DNA of 64,000 nt from Papilionanthe hookeriana x Papilionanthe teres. Its lineage: Eukaryota > Streptophyta > Magnoliopsida > Asparagales > Orchidaceae. Position 1 is the stretch's first letter. Each line of letters opens with the position of its first letter. The DNA lies in NCBI GenBank assembly GCA_022702705.1, contig CM040425.1, positions 6,774,001 through 6,838,000 of the forward strand, written 5' to 3'. Positions 35,332 to 46,788 of the stretch are shown one piece after another. Position numbers and translations under genes: made by a program. The notes beneath the pieces were generated by a model that did not search any database, had not been told where the DNA came from, and saw only the letters and a list, made by a program, of their open reading frames with translations.

Positions 35332-35746
35332 ATGGCCATGATAATTCATCGATAAACTCAAAGGAATAGCCTCCGCGGTTACTCAATGTAATTTCAATAG
35401 CTTCCCGATAACTTTCTAAAATAATGTATGCTTTCTGTGACCTAGCGATAGCAGCGCAAAATAAGCCTTTCACCGTAATAACTCTCAATAATATTTAAGA
35501 GGGTCTACATCAATAAACCTTACATTAACCGGTACAAACTCTCTAATAAACCTCTGAGAACTTCCTGTTCCCGAGTCCGGAAAAGAAATTTTTCGGTGGC
35601 CGTATACCACATTTTTCCACTGAGGCCACACAACGGTAGCGCGAGTCTGTCTTCCACGTTCCCGCACTCCCTTCCGGCGGCCACCGATCCGATTCCCGGC
35701 TGCTCATTCTCTCCCATCCGACCCACTAAAACCCTAAACCATAAAA
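35332..35746. other. 5' flank of the PORR locus
   Basis: AT-rich to 35540, then rising GC towards the start codon at 35747. It would include promoter and leader of the former gene; no definite TATA element chosen. Confidence 0.35.
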
Positions 35747-37061
35747 ATGTCGCCTTTCTCGATTAGCCGAGCGCGCCTTTTGTTCTCCTTCTCCCCCTCC
35801 ATCGTTCGCTTTCAATCCCAGTCCACATCCCTTACCCAAGAAGCTCCAACGCGTCCGCGACCACTCCTTCGACGACCTAATGGAAGTCGAAAAGAAGGTC
35901 GGAGCGCGCACTCAAGCTCAGAGGCTCATCCTCTCCACCCCGGCGGCACCCCTCCTGTATCCCTTCTCGACTCCCCTCGCTCGCCGCCATCTCCACCCCT
36001 ACTCTCCCCAAGAATCCTCTTCCTTCCTCCTCCGCCACCCTCACGTTTTCCACGTCTTCGAACACCCCGTCCAGCGCGTACTCCACGTTCGTCTCACCCC
36101 TCGCGCCCTTCATCAACTCCGCCTCCGAATCGAAGCCCCTCTCCTCCTCCCTCCCCTCCGCCGCTCACCGTCTTCGCCGCTTCGTTCTCCTCGCGGCACC
36201 TTCCTTTCGCATCAGGCTCGAACACATCCACCTCGCACGCACCGATCTCGGCCTTCCGGGGGCTCTTCGAGCAATCCGTCGTGCTTTCCCACCCCATCCC
36301 TCTTCCGCCTCCATTTCCCCTTCCGGCCCCCGATGCTGAACCCCGCCTCAAGTTCGTCGAAGCGGTCCTTAATCCCGACGAATCCTTCCATCGCCGCCGT
36401 GGAGCTCGCGCGCGAGCGGGGAGTACCGTGAGCAGGGCTCTGGATGCGGAAGGTGCTCGCTTCGGCTTCCCATTCAGTTCCTCGGGCTTCAAAATCGGGA
36501 AATATTACCGCGTTGCTGTCTGGAAGTGGCAGCGATTGCCCTACTGGTCTCCTTACGAGGATGTCTCGGGCTACGATCTTAGATCATTGGAAGCCCAGAG
36601 GAGAATGGAGAAGCGTGCGGTGGCCACCATCCACGAGTTTCTATCGCTGACTGTGGAGAAAAGGACGACTCTTGAGAGGATAGCAAATTTCAGACAGGCC
36701 ATGGGATTGCCGAAGAAGTTAAAGGTTTCTTCTTCAGCATCAAGGGATTTTCTACATTTCAACCAGAGGGAATCAGGGAAGTTGCACACAGTGTTTCTTA
36801 GGGAGGTTATAGAAAAGGTGAACTTTTGGAGCAAAATGATGTATATTTGGCTCGGAAAGGCTCAGGGAGCTGCTGCTGATGAGCTCCAAAAAGGCAATTT
36901 GATAGAATGCTGACAGGCCTTGGGAGGCAAGGTTATGGGACTCACTGTGTGCCAGCGTTGAATAGAGAAAGGAGTTCTTTGGGGATGATGATGCTATATA
37001 TGGGGGCGATGAAGAGGGCAGTGGATCGGATTCTGGGGTGGAGAGTCAGTTCATTGTGTGA
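35747..37061 (+). pseudogene. PORR-domain protein (plant organelle RNA recognition, WTF1/WTF9-type), frameshifted
   Basis: An intronless plus-strand locus encodes in pieces a typical PORR protein: start MSPFSISRARLLF (targeting-peptide-like, Arg/Ser-rich), then in other frames VRDHSFDDLMEVEKKV, FLLRHPHVFHVFEHPVQR, RIRLEHIHLARTDLGLP, SVVLSHP, AAVELARERG, FKIGKYYRVAVWKWQRLPYW, YEDVSGYDLRSLEAQRR, LSLTVEKRTTLERIANFR, LLQHQGIFYISTRG, GKLHTVFLRE and a final acidic GDDDAIYGGDEEGSGSDSG before TGA at 37059-37061. At least six frame changes and a late stop are needed. Known role of the family: group II intron splicing in chloroplasts or mitochondria. The whole length is present in order, so it was a full gene. 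The 5' 700 bases are GC-rich, unlike the surroundings. Confidence 0.85.
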
Positions 37062-38586
37062 GGATGGATGAAGATTGCTTTTGTAAGTAGATATACAGCT
37101 CAACCTGGATTCTTGAACTTTTAAAAGTTCTTAATCTAAAGGAATGGAGAAGATGGAATTGTGTGCATAGATCCATTGTTCGGTATGCTGCCGGGAACTC
37201 TCTTTCTTCTGATCACGGCGAGCTACAGTAAGTATTTGTAGCTGCTGTTATGGAAGACTGGTGCTAGGAAGGAACTCAAATGATACAGAGATGCAGGAAG
37301 GTACTAAAAGCTAAGCTTTTTAAGTTCACACTGATCCATTGAGCTTTGTGAAGTTTGGGTATTTAAAATATACCAATTTGTTTGATAAGTGGTTTCAGTT
37401 TTGGAAATTATAAGAGTTTAATTATTCGTGTTAATCGGTTACCATGAATAGGGAATAACATGTAATTTTTTTCAGAAATTCAGCAAAATTCATATGTGGT
37501 AGTTTGGTTTTGAATAATTGTCCCTAAAAAAGGTATCCAAAATATGTTAGTTTTTGTTATGAACATATTATTTGATTTATTCCAGAAAAAAAGGAAAAGC
37601 TGTTGAAAGCCTGATTAAACGTAAAAATGTTTCTGATAACTTGTAATTGTCTGTTCTTCATTTTATGATATAGCAGCCTTAAAGCTGCAGAGCTTGTAAG
37701 TTGTTAGCTGGTTTTATTGATGCACAAATAAGCTGTACAGACTACATTGTTTTGTAAATTACCTCCAGTTATTTATCAATCTCAGCCATCCATTCCAGAT
37801 TGAATGTTTGGGATGCTTATCTAATACCAAAGCTGTTTTGATCATGTTTGGTGGTGTTGATACAAACATCAAATCTAAATTGGTGGCTGAAATATGTTAC
37901 CCTGTTATTTCGAAAGATTTCGGATTCCTTCAATTATCCCACTCATGATAGTGCATTGGAAGCTATTTGTACCTTTCTTCTTTTGTTGGTTGTCAAGTTT
38001 ATGTTGATTTTTAGTGGATTTTTAAGCACAAGGATTCAGTCTCATCATCTCTAAATACTTGAGACTTCATCAAGCCAAGAGTTGGTCAAGAATATAAGCC
38101 ATCGGGATGAGAATATAACTTATATATTATTATTATGGGTGAAGAAAGAAGTGATTATGAGTTTGTAAAAAGAGAGGGCAAAACTTACATACTTAGGTTC
38201 CATTTGGGATCTTTTTTTCTTTTTTCTTTTTTAGAATGCTTGTTTAGTGCTTTTTGCATGTGTTTTTATTTTTCATTTTTAGAAATAAATGAATCTTTTT
38301 AAAATATTCAAAACAATTTTTGGAGGAGTTTTGAGTGTTTTGCCCATGAGTGTTGCCATCTCCACAAAAATTAATTTATTCAATGTTCAATAAAATTAAA
38401 AGTATGTTTGTAACATATAAAATATGTTTATTTCAAATCTAAACACACTTAAAATAAAATAGAAATAAAAAATAAATGACAACACAAATGTCAACCCAAA
38501 CATTTTTTTAGAGATGATAGTTAGACTTCTAGTTGTTGAGGGGGTAGAATCTTTATTATGAATTCTTTTCTATTTTGTCATACTAA
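37062..38586. other. 3' flank of the PORR locus, no gene seen
   Basis: AT-rich sequence without recognisable coding or repeat ends. It may include the former 3' untranslated region. Confidence 0.4.
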
Positions 38587-38830
38587 GGCTGTGTTTGGGT
38601 CAACTCTGTGGTGTTGCATCGTACTTTATGATGTTTGACAAGATAAAAAGTTACGGTAGGAAGTTTCATTTTGCAACCTCATCAGGCTAAGCGAAGTGGC
38701 TGCCGACAATATGCCCTTTTGAAAAAAAAAAAAAAATGTAATAGCAATTGCAGTTTTTTGAACGGCTGTTTTTTCTGTGACGGCCTCATAACTGCTTATT
38801 CAAACAACTATAGTTGCCCCAAATAAATCC
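38587..38830. mobile_element. PIF/Harbinger MITE with TAA duplication
   Basis: 244 bases. Left end GGCTGTGTTTGGGTCAACT, right end (reverse complement) GGATTTATTTGGGGCAACT, 15 of 19 matching. The 3-base duplication TAA at 38584-38586 and 38831-38833 is the one expected for PIF/Harbinger insertion. No coding sequence. Confidence 0.85.
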
Positions 38831-39487
38831 TAAGAGACTTTAGTGTTTGAAAAACTGATATTTTATCTTGGGAGAAAGGTGATTGTTTATAAAGCTTATC
38901 ATCTCGTGATCGTCTAGTATGCAGATAAAGTTTATTTTTTTTTTCTAATTTTTTTTTTTGCTGCAAAATGGCTGCTAGCAGCCACATTGAAAACTATATG
39001 TGCTCAATTTAGCCACATATGTTTTGTAGGAACTTGGTTTAGCCTTTAAAATAAGTGACCGGTTAAATTTAGTATATTTTGGGGGAATGTGATTTACACA
39101 ACAAAGTATGCTGTGTGCTTTCAATTGAGCAACATTAAAATAACTCATTTGCTAGCAAATATATTGAAATAGCTTTCATAACCTTCATTGAGTAACATGA
39201 GTTTCACTTCTTTCTATTATGCTTAATTAAGTTACTCTTCCCAGTTGATGAATTAATTTATCGTATGAAGTTTGTGGATATAAATTTCTTATATTATGTT
39301 AGAGTAATTAACGTGGAAAAATATCTCAGTACTATTATACATTATGTGATCCATCATGGTGATTTGAAGGTTCATTTTGCAGTAAAACAAATGTCGCTGT
39401 TGATGGTTGAGTATGATAAGATGGTTGTTTTATTGGTTGCTTGAGCCAAAGTTTCCATTTCTTAAATTCTGCATTGTTTTTTTTTTT

Positions 39488-39990
39488 TGGGATGATTTAC
39501 ATACTCAACGCACAATTGTTATGTCTTTACATGTCTAACACACAAATTTTAATTTTTTACATACATGATACCTTATCTATGCATGAATATGTGTGTTTCA
39601 CTTTTTAAAATTTAAAATAGTGATACTTTTGATGTGGGATTAAGGCTTAGATGGTTTGGTCACGTTAAACGTCGACCATATGATGTTCCGATTAGGAGAT
39701 GAGATGTTTTAGATTTGACTTATGTTAAGAAAGGCGGAGAGTAGACCTCGGAGAAGACTTGGAAACATTGTATAAAAAATGATCTTAATTTATTAGAAGT
39801 AAATGAAAATATGATGCTGAATAGGACACAATGGAGAAAAACGATTCATGTAGCCGACCCCTTGTAGTGGGATTAAGACTTTGTTGTTGTTGTTAATACT
39901 TTTGATGTGATATGAATGATTTAGGAGGTATACATGTAAAAAATAAATTTTTTGGCATAGATATGTAAATACATAAGAATTGGGTGGTCT
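39488..39990. mobile_element. Long-TIR MITE copy 5, split by an RTE insertion
   Basis: Left arm GATTTACATACTCAACGCAC with TTTACATGTCTAACACAC; right arm TATGTAAATACATAAGAATT ending GGGTGGTCTTTATG. The two halves are separated by the RTE fragment 39637-39895 and join cleanly if that and one duplication are removed. Confidence 0.75.
39637..39895 (+). mobile_element. 5'-truncated RTE LINE 3' end with (TTG)n tail
   Basis: Plus-strand remnant of the RTE reverse-transcriptase ORF C-terminus: RWFGHVKRRP, DLTYVKKGG, KNDLNLLEVNENM, RTQWRKTIHVADP, followed by a (TTG)4 tail at the 3' end. It is flanked by a perfect 14-base duplication, ATACTTTTGATGTG, at 39623-39636 and 39896-39909. Same family as the copy at 57214-58148. 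Stops are present; it is a dead-on-arrival copy. Confidence 0.88.
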
Positions 39991-39999
39991 TTATGAGAA

Positions 40000-40002
<3 letters not shown>

Positions 40003-40050
<48 letters not shown>
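40003..40050. repeat. (GA)24 microsatellite
   Basis: Perfect GA dinucleotide run next to the right end of MITE copy 5. Confidence 0.97.
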
Positions 40051-40051
<1 letters not shown>

Positions 40052-40053
<2 letters not shown>

Positions 40054-41490
40054 GTTGTTAAGATATAAAGAGATTCACCAATGATGATAAAAATAGAGCA
40101 CAAATTTTCATCTATGGATTTGTGTTTTTGGAATAGAAATAGGTTCAATCACTAGTATATTTAGCATAATTACATTTTTTTTTAGTTCTCTCTTTATAAT
40201 AAGTGGATTTGGAGTCGATGATTTAATTATAAACATGATGCTTTGCATGATTTATGACATTCAAATGTCTTGTTCGGCCAATTCAATCTTAAATTCATGT
40301 ACAAAGTTTAACTTGAATTCCCCATATAGGATAAACATTATCATTGAAGAGCAATTTATTTCTATTACCATATGCTATAAACTAAAATACATAAGATGAG
40401 CAAATATACTCTTTAATACGATCCGACGTCAATATTAACATACTTATCTACAGGATTTAGGGCAAACACAAGTTTTATTTCTCGAACAACAATTCAAAGC
40501 AATACAACACTAATAACTCACATAAATAGAAAAGATAAGCACTTACAATTCGAGAGGTTGACTATCTCTCTCAATTCCTACAATTCAAAAGATAGGAAGT
40601 CTCTCCCAACCTAAGCCTAAGATACGATACGTCGTGCGTAAATGACACAAAACGTAATAGGCCTATTTATACTGACAAACATAATAATAAAAGACTAAAC
40701 TGCCCTTAAGTACAAGAACACTTCAGTGTAATAGTCTATTATTATGACCATTTAGGATTTATTATTAAGCTGGGTTGAAGAGTGGTGAATCTTTTAATGG
40801 GGATCAAATATTGAACTAGCCACATAAGAATGGGCACCACCCAATAATGAGTTGAGCATGATATTGCATGGCTTTATTGCATAGCTTCCAATAGTTATGG
40901 ACAATCAAACCATGTTGTTCCAAACTATTAGCTATTTTAAAAGCCCAAACAAGTAAGCCATCTTAACAAACCAGTAAGTTCACTCAGAATTTCCATTTGA
41001 ACCAATATCTTACCAACTAATGTAATCTCTCAAAACTTTTGAAAATGGCATCCTTCACAAATTTTTACAATATTTCTTCTCTCCATTCCATCTACCTATA
41101 TCCTTTCCACCATCAAGAACTATGCTTAAAAATCAATTTCCATTAAAGTGAAGTCTTAATATTAAGATTAGCAGAAATAGAGCCATAATCTTTTGCACAC
41201 AAAAGGAGGGGATGGAAAGGGAGTTGTAGATTTTTTCAAATCACCTCACACTTAAAATAAAATTAAATAAGTTTTGAGGGTGGAAATAGAGTTGAGGCAC
41301 ATAATGAGGACATCATGATAGCATTTCATAATATGTTCAAAGTCTTTGGTGACTTGTAAGCATTAAAATAGATTTTAAAAATTTTAAAATATATATGTAA
41401 TTTTTTGTTTGAGCAATCAAATGGATTCTCAAAAGTAAATACAATTTACAAATTTGTGATGGAAGGCACTAAAAATGTTAATGAAATTAC
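40052..41490. other. AT-rich intergenic stretch
   Basis: No gene, RNA gene or clear element ends recognised. Confidence 0.45.
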
Positions 41491-41496
41491 TTATTA

Positions 41497-42532
41497 GGAT
41501 TTGTTTGTTTTGCTGAAAAAGTAATGCATTGTAAATGAAATATGATTACATGAGTTTATATTCTTATGTTTAGTTTGATGAAAAATGAAATCAATGTAAA
41601 CATGATGACCGTTGACGACAGTGGGAGGTGATGTCCGGTGGGGGATGGTGGCAGTGAACAACTACGGTGGCGATTGGTTGTAGATTTCATTGTATGTGAA
41701 AATTGCAAAAAAAATATAACAAATATGGATTTTTAATTTACAAAAAAAAATTCACAACATGACGTTTTCGTCTAACCAAATGTCTAAATTTTGGAAACCC
41801 TATATATTTGGGGTCATTTTGTTGAGTGAATTGGAGGTGTACTGTAAATCTTTTGCAGTGATTTGAGAAAATTATATGTTTGGTTTGAAAATTTATAAAT
41901 GCATTGTATAGGTTTAATGAATTTTGAAATTTACACTTAGTTCATTTTAGTTGAATTTAGATTTGACCGACATCTTTCATGTAAAATGTTATAGATAAGT
42001 CTCCGCCGTCGCAGCCCTCTGTGCCGCCTTCCGCCTGCCTGCCGCCACCGCCGCCATCGCCTGCCGCCGATGGTTGTTTTCGGCCGTCGCTGCATGCCGG
42101 CCTCCCGTTGCCATCCTCCACCGCTGCGACAGATTCTACATCAACGCGCACGGCCGCTGCCATCAGCACTACATTGTCGCCCGCCGCCACTCGCCTACCT
42201 ACCGCTCGTCGTTGTCGCTGCTCAATGCTGCCTCTCATCGTCAACACTCCTCCAGCCTCAGAATCTCGCTACTGCCCCGCTCGTCGCCTACACTGTCGTT
42301 GCCTGTCGCTCACCCTGCCAACCTTAGCCGGCAGCCGGATGCCGACACATGTTGCCCGCTGTCTTTTGCCCAAGTAAATTAATTATTTTCAAGCCACTTC
42401 AAAAAAAAAAAAAAAATCTGAAGTTTATTTTATAGTGAACCAAACAACTCAAAAGTATTTCAAATACATTGCAATCATGATATTTTGTAATTCTTTTACA
42501 TTTACATTTTATTTTTTGCAAACCAAACCCCC
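41497..42532. mobile_element. Tourist-like (PIF/Harbinger) element with GC-rich interior
   Basis: 1,036 bases. Left end GGATTTGTTTGTTTTGC, right end (reverse complement) GGGGGTTTGGTTTGCAAA, flanked by TTA at 41494-41496 and 42533-42535, the PIF/Harbinger signature. The outer parts are AT-rich, but 41605-41690 and especially 42000-42365 are GC-rich (GCCGCC, CCTGCCGCC runs). Open frames through the GC block on both strands are not recognisable proteins. The GC block may be captured host sequence. Confidence 0.72.
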
Positions 42533-42539
42533 TTAATTG

Positions 42540-43332
42540 CAAGCACCACAAATTCATCATATCAAATATCTCAGTATCCAACTTTTTCTTCATAATGTTT
42601 TAAAAAATAAAAATGTTTACACTAATTTTCTTAACTATTTCTTACTAAATCAAATAAACCTTTGATTATATTTAAACTTTAACATATCAATTCTCATTAA
42701 TTAGCATTAGGTTTAAGAATACCTAAAAAATAAAATAAATATTAATTTAAAATTTAACTGGTTGTAATTGGGCCTGAATAATAACTTAAAATAAAAAAAT
42801 CTTAAATATATATTTTTTCAAATATAATAATTTTTTATATTTAAATTAAATACAATTAAAATAATCGTTATATAAAACATATACTGCCCATGCAACCAAT
42901 CAAATCAAAGTATAGCATCACTCAAAAACATTTAAAAATTCACTATAATTCAATTTATTTATTTTGGTTAAGTCCAACTTAAATTATTTTTCAGCTGAAT
43001 TTTAATCAAGATGGACTTTAAAACCCTTAAAACTATTTTGAACTAAATACAAAACATAAATAAAATATACTCAAAATAAATCAGAAGGCTTAAGAAATAT
43101 ACTAATCAAATTAATTAAATATAAAATTTAGATGATTATTTTTAAAATAAATCATCTAATTTTTATATTTATTATATTAAATCATAATCTTTTAGTTATA
43201 TAAAAAATTTACTGATATTAAATTATTGATGAATATGAAGGAATTCAGTCAAACTCTCTAACCTTCAAAATCAGTCTGTCAACTAGAATTTTGACAATCA
43301 GGTGTAAAATTAGGTTTGTGGGTCGAGTTTGA
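42540..43332. other. AT-rich spacer
   Basis: Very AT-rich with no recognised feature. Confidence 0.45.
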
Positions 43333-43586
43333 GGGATTGTTTGGGGCAGTTGCGAACATTTAATAATCTATTTGATAAAGTGATTAAAAATAATATCTAA
43401 CGAGAAGAGTGCGGTGTTATTCTGAATTTTTATTTTTTTGAAAAGCTGACGCGAAACTCATAAAGTAGTTGCGGTGTGAAAATGCTGTTTCGGTGTTTGA
43501 AAACGCGTAAATTTCTTAGCATTTTGCAAAGCAGTAGGAATTGCGTTTTAGCCTTCCACACCAAATAAGCTACCCCAAACGAGGCC
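43333..43586. mobile_element. PIF/Harbinger-type MITE
   Basis: 254 bases with inverted ends GGGATTGTTTGGGGCAGTTG and (reverse complement) GGCCTCGTTTGGGGTAGCTT. Internal CGCGTTTTCAAACACCG and GCGGTGTGAAAATGC segments resemble the Harbinger end at 7316. A clean 3-base duplication is not preserved. Confidence 0.7.
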
Positions 43587-44289
43587 ACAGTCTTCAGTAC
43601 GACACAAATTTGACCGAATCCAAAACTGCCAATGAACGACTTGAATATTAAATGGGTTCAAAAATTCTAACTCGAATATGACATGCTTTTAAACCATCAC
43701 CTCGAACATGACCTATATAACACATTAGCATAAGGAATACAATTATTCGAGTCAAATACATTTCAATTTTGAGCCAATTCCGAATCAAATTAGGGTTTAT
43801 GGCTCAATTTTGTGTCAATGTAAGATTGTTTGGTCTATTTCGGGTTTTGTTAGTCTCGGGTCGGCAACTCACTCTACATCTTAGGATTCCAGATCTTAAA
43901 CATAGCTAATTCGGCTTCTTGAGTTCAATAACTTGATTGCTCATTAATGCATTGTATTACATTTTGTAGTGTATAATTTTAGTACATGGTATTCTTGCAG
44001 GTCTTCTTGTGTCTACAATGCGATACGTCTGTCAGCCACATTACCCATCGATATGTGTATGGTGATGTGACCGTCAGTGATTTACCGTCAAGATGTGGAG
44101 CACGGAATATTTTCTATATATTAACTATATAAACCTTTAATTTTTTTATAAAATGTAAATAAATTCCTAAAATTTACACCTTAAAAGAAAAAATAAAGAA
44201 AAAAGATAAATACGAATTGGCTGTAGGCCCTTCTGCCGTGACACAGTGACAGCAAACAAAATCCTTTGCTCGCAAATCTCGTCGTCGTC

Positions 44290-46275
44290 GTCTTCTCCCC
44301 GCCGTTGGACTTGGGTCAAAGGTGCAAACTGCTATTTTTGAGCCGCTTTCACGAAAGAAAATAGAAAACCTGAAAGTTTGAGAAAGATAGAGAAGCCTCG
44401 AAGAAGTCAGAAGAAGATCTTCGTTCCATTGCTATTCCTCTTCCCTTCCTCCTCTCTCTCTGTGCGTTGGGCGGTTAGAAGGAGAGGAAGAAGGGGAGAG
44501 TGGTTGTTCCTCTTCAGGTTTTGGGAAAGAAACAGAAAGTTGGTTACTTTGCAGAAAAATTCGGCATTTGGGGGAAAAAAGGACGGATTTTGGAGAAAAA
44601 CAAAAATGAATGTGATACGGAGGCTTAAGAGCTTATTCAGCCGTGGCAATACTGTTTGTATCTGATCCTTTGATTTCGTGTATTTCGGCTTTTGTCTGGT
44701 TATTTTCCTCTCTCACGTTTTTTTTGGGGAAGGTTGATGGAATTTTTTTATCTGAATCATTTTAAATCTGGTGAATTGATATACATTTCATAGATTTCTC
44801 TTATTCTTGATATCTCAGCTGTTGTTTGCATTTCATGCTCAATCATTAAATGTAAACTTTGTTTTAAATATTCAATCTTTTTTTATTTGAAGAATTTGAT
44901 TGATTGATATCTGATGAAAGCTCAGGGCTAATGGAATTGTTTGCCTCAATCAACTGCATTTGATGAACTGACATAGATTTCATGATTTTATCATGTGAAG
45001 AAACAACTATTCTTTATGAATGCTATGTCTAATGGATCTGAAAAATTTTATGGGGTTTCTCTCGACAAGAGAAAGCCTTTTAGTTGCTTATTTTTGATGT
45101 AAATTAAAGATTTGGGTGCTATATGTATAAATATTAAAGTTTTAGGTTATATATGCAATTGAATAAACATTATGTCATATGTTTGTACCTCCCCTTGTTT
45201 AAAAATCTCAACTTTTGTTTTAAACACTTATTGTTATTGAGTTGAAGAGTTTGACTTATCATTTGAAAATTCCATGGAATATAGTTGTTGAGCTGATTTG
45301 ATTGAGTTTATTGTTTGTTTTAATGTTTTATGAATGTAAGAATAGGATATCAGACTGACTGTTAAATCCTTCTGTTTGTATATATAAGGCTTCATTAGTG
45401 AGGTGGAATATGAAATATGTAATCTTTAATGTTGTTGATGTTTTGGCTCCTTTTCTAAACTATTTTTCACTAAATGAAGTGAGTTAATATTACTTCTAAA
45501 TATATAAAATTATAAATAAAAAATTTATTTTGTGGCTTTTAATTCAAACGTGCAATAGGGCGGTGATTCTAACACCAAGAAAGGGAAAGAAGCGACAAGC
45601 GACAAAAAAGTCTTCTGAAGTTGAAGACAAAGCAATGCCCATGAAACAAAGTGCAATTTCTAAAAATATTTGAAGTCTAATACAAACTCATCAGACCTGG
45701 CACTTTGAACGAAAATGCTAAGATGGATATGGAAAAAGCACAAGAAGAAATTTGTAGCTATGATGATTAGAGATGATGAGCTACATGATAAAGTAAGTTG
45801 TAATTTTCCAAGCTTATATAGGATTCCTTCTTCCTTTTGTGGTTATTTAAGTATGGGTCATTTGCATACATACCACATAATTCTTATGTATTTATATATT
45901 TAACACCTAACTTTAATATTTACATTTTTAACACTCAAATCTTTAACATCACATACAAAATACCTCTTTTCTAACTTTTTAAAAGTCAAGTGCACCTTTT
46001 TATGCATAGGTTTATGGCACCAAGGTGTTATAAATGTAAGTATCGAACTTTAGATGTTAGATATGTGAATTTTCATAAGAATTGTGTGATATGTATGTAA
46101 ATTTCCCTAAGTATAATTATTAACAGTTATTATCACCATTGTTGCATTTTTAAGCTTTTGGATACATTATTTGCCCATGTAGGAAGTGGAAGGTAGAATC
46201 TTGAAAGGGAATGGAATTGAGGCTGGTCAGATAATTGCAGCAACAATTGATGGCCAGGATGGTCAGCCAAAACAG
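44290..46275 (+). pseudogene. SHAGGY/GSK3-like kinase, N-terminal exons only, decayed
   Basis: The plus strand keeps a CT-rich leader (GTCGTCGTCGTCTTCTCC, about 44280) and a start at 44606 reading MNVIRRLKSLFSRGNTV, like the MNVMRRLKSIASG N-terminus of plant SHAGGY-related kinases (kappa/theta type). Exon 2 from 45559 begins GGDSNTKKGK (compare the family's DPGGDS). Exon 3 ends IRDDELHDK at 45792 with donor GTAAGT. Exon 4, 46183-46275, reads VEGRILKGNGIEAGQIIAAT then GQDGQPKQ, the segment just before the kinase domain. Exon 1 is out of frame before its expected donor and exon 2 runs into stops. No kinase-domain exon (glycine loop, HRD, DFG) is found downstream, where an LTR element begins. 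Identity rests on four short segments in the right order; the reading frame is lost. Confidence 0.66.
45855..46107. mobile_element. Long-TIR MITE copy 6 with target-site duplication
   Basis: 253 bases, the best-preserved copy. Left GGGTCATTTGCATACATACC, right (reverse complement) GGGAAATTTACATACATATC; inverted similarity continues for about 80 bases through TCTTATG and TCTAACA(C/T)CTAA. Flanked by TAAGTAT at 45848-45854 and 46108-46114 (7 bases, possibly 8-9 with a mutation). No coding sequence. It lies in the intron between exons 3 and 4 of the GSK3-like pseudogene. Confidence 0.85.
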
Positions 46276-46289
46276 GTGATATTGTGAAT

Positions 46290-46788
46290 AAAAATTTCAA
46301 ATTCAACTTTGTTCCAAACTCGTATTCAAGAACTCTTAAGCTTGAGTTATACTGTTTCTGTTCTACTATCTTGAGCTATATCAATGCTGAAGCGCTTAGA
46401 ATCCACTTTCTGGCGCCTAAGCGCCACCCTGTTGGAAGCACCCCAGTTTCGCTCTGTTTCACTCCGTTTCAGCTCTAATTTCCTCCAAGTGTTATACCTA
46501 CAAGCTAACCATTAAAATAAACTTTCTTTAAAGTGTAATTTTGATAAAAAATATGTGATAAATGTAAAGAGGACCAAGCATAGAAAAACATATTAAAATG
46601 CGCCATATCAGAATTTTCTTCCTCACTTGATTTGACTCCAAATTGCACAATTTTTGCTCCATTTTCTCCAAAACTCCATTTCTTAAACCTGAAGCCAAAA
46701 CTTGCAAAATATCTTCCTTTAAAGTGCAATATCATTAAAAATGAGTGTAAAATGTATATAAAAAAGTATCACATTTTTAGTTGTATCA
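46290..46788 (-). mobile_element. Truncated 3' LTR of a non-coding LTR element
   Basis: Minus strand start TGATACAACTAAAAATGTG at 46788, preceded by a purine tract GTTTGGGAGAGT (46789-46800) that fits a polypurine tract. The LTR shares TTGCACTTTAAAG, GTGTTATACCTACAAG (read on minus in complement) and the GGCGCCTAAGCGCC-type GC block (about 46412) with the 5' LTR at 51096. It breaks off near the GSK3-like exon 4, after roughly 500 bases. The lower limit is approximate. Confidence 0.68.

Noticed and set aside
35747..36913. A single intact 388-codon gene at the PORR locus
   Set aside because: The long frame stays open through GC-rich sequence, but conserved PORR segments lie in other frames for much of its length, so the open frame is not the ancestral protein.
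42021..42382. Overlapping Pro/Ser/Arg-rich and Ala/Gly/Arg-rich open frames in the GC block
   Set aside because: Several frames on both strands are open at once, which follows from GC-rich composition; none resembles a protein family.
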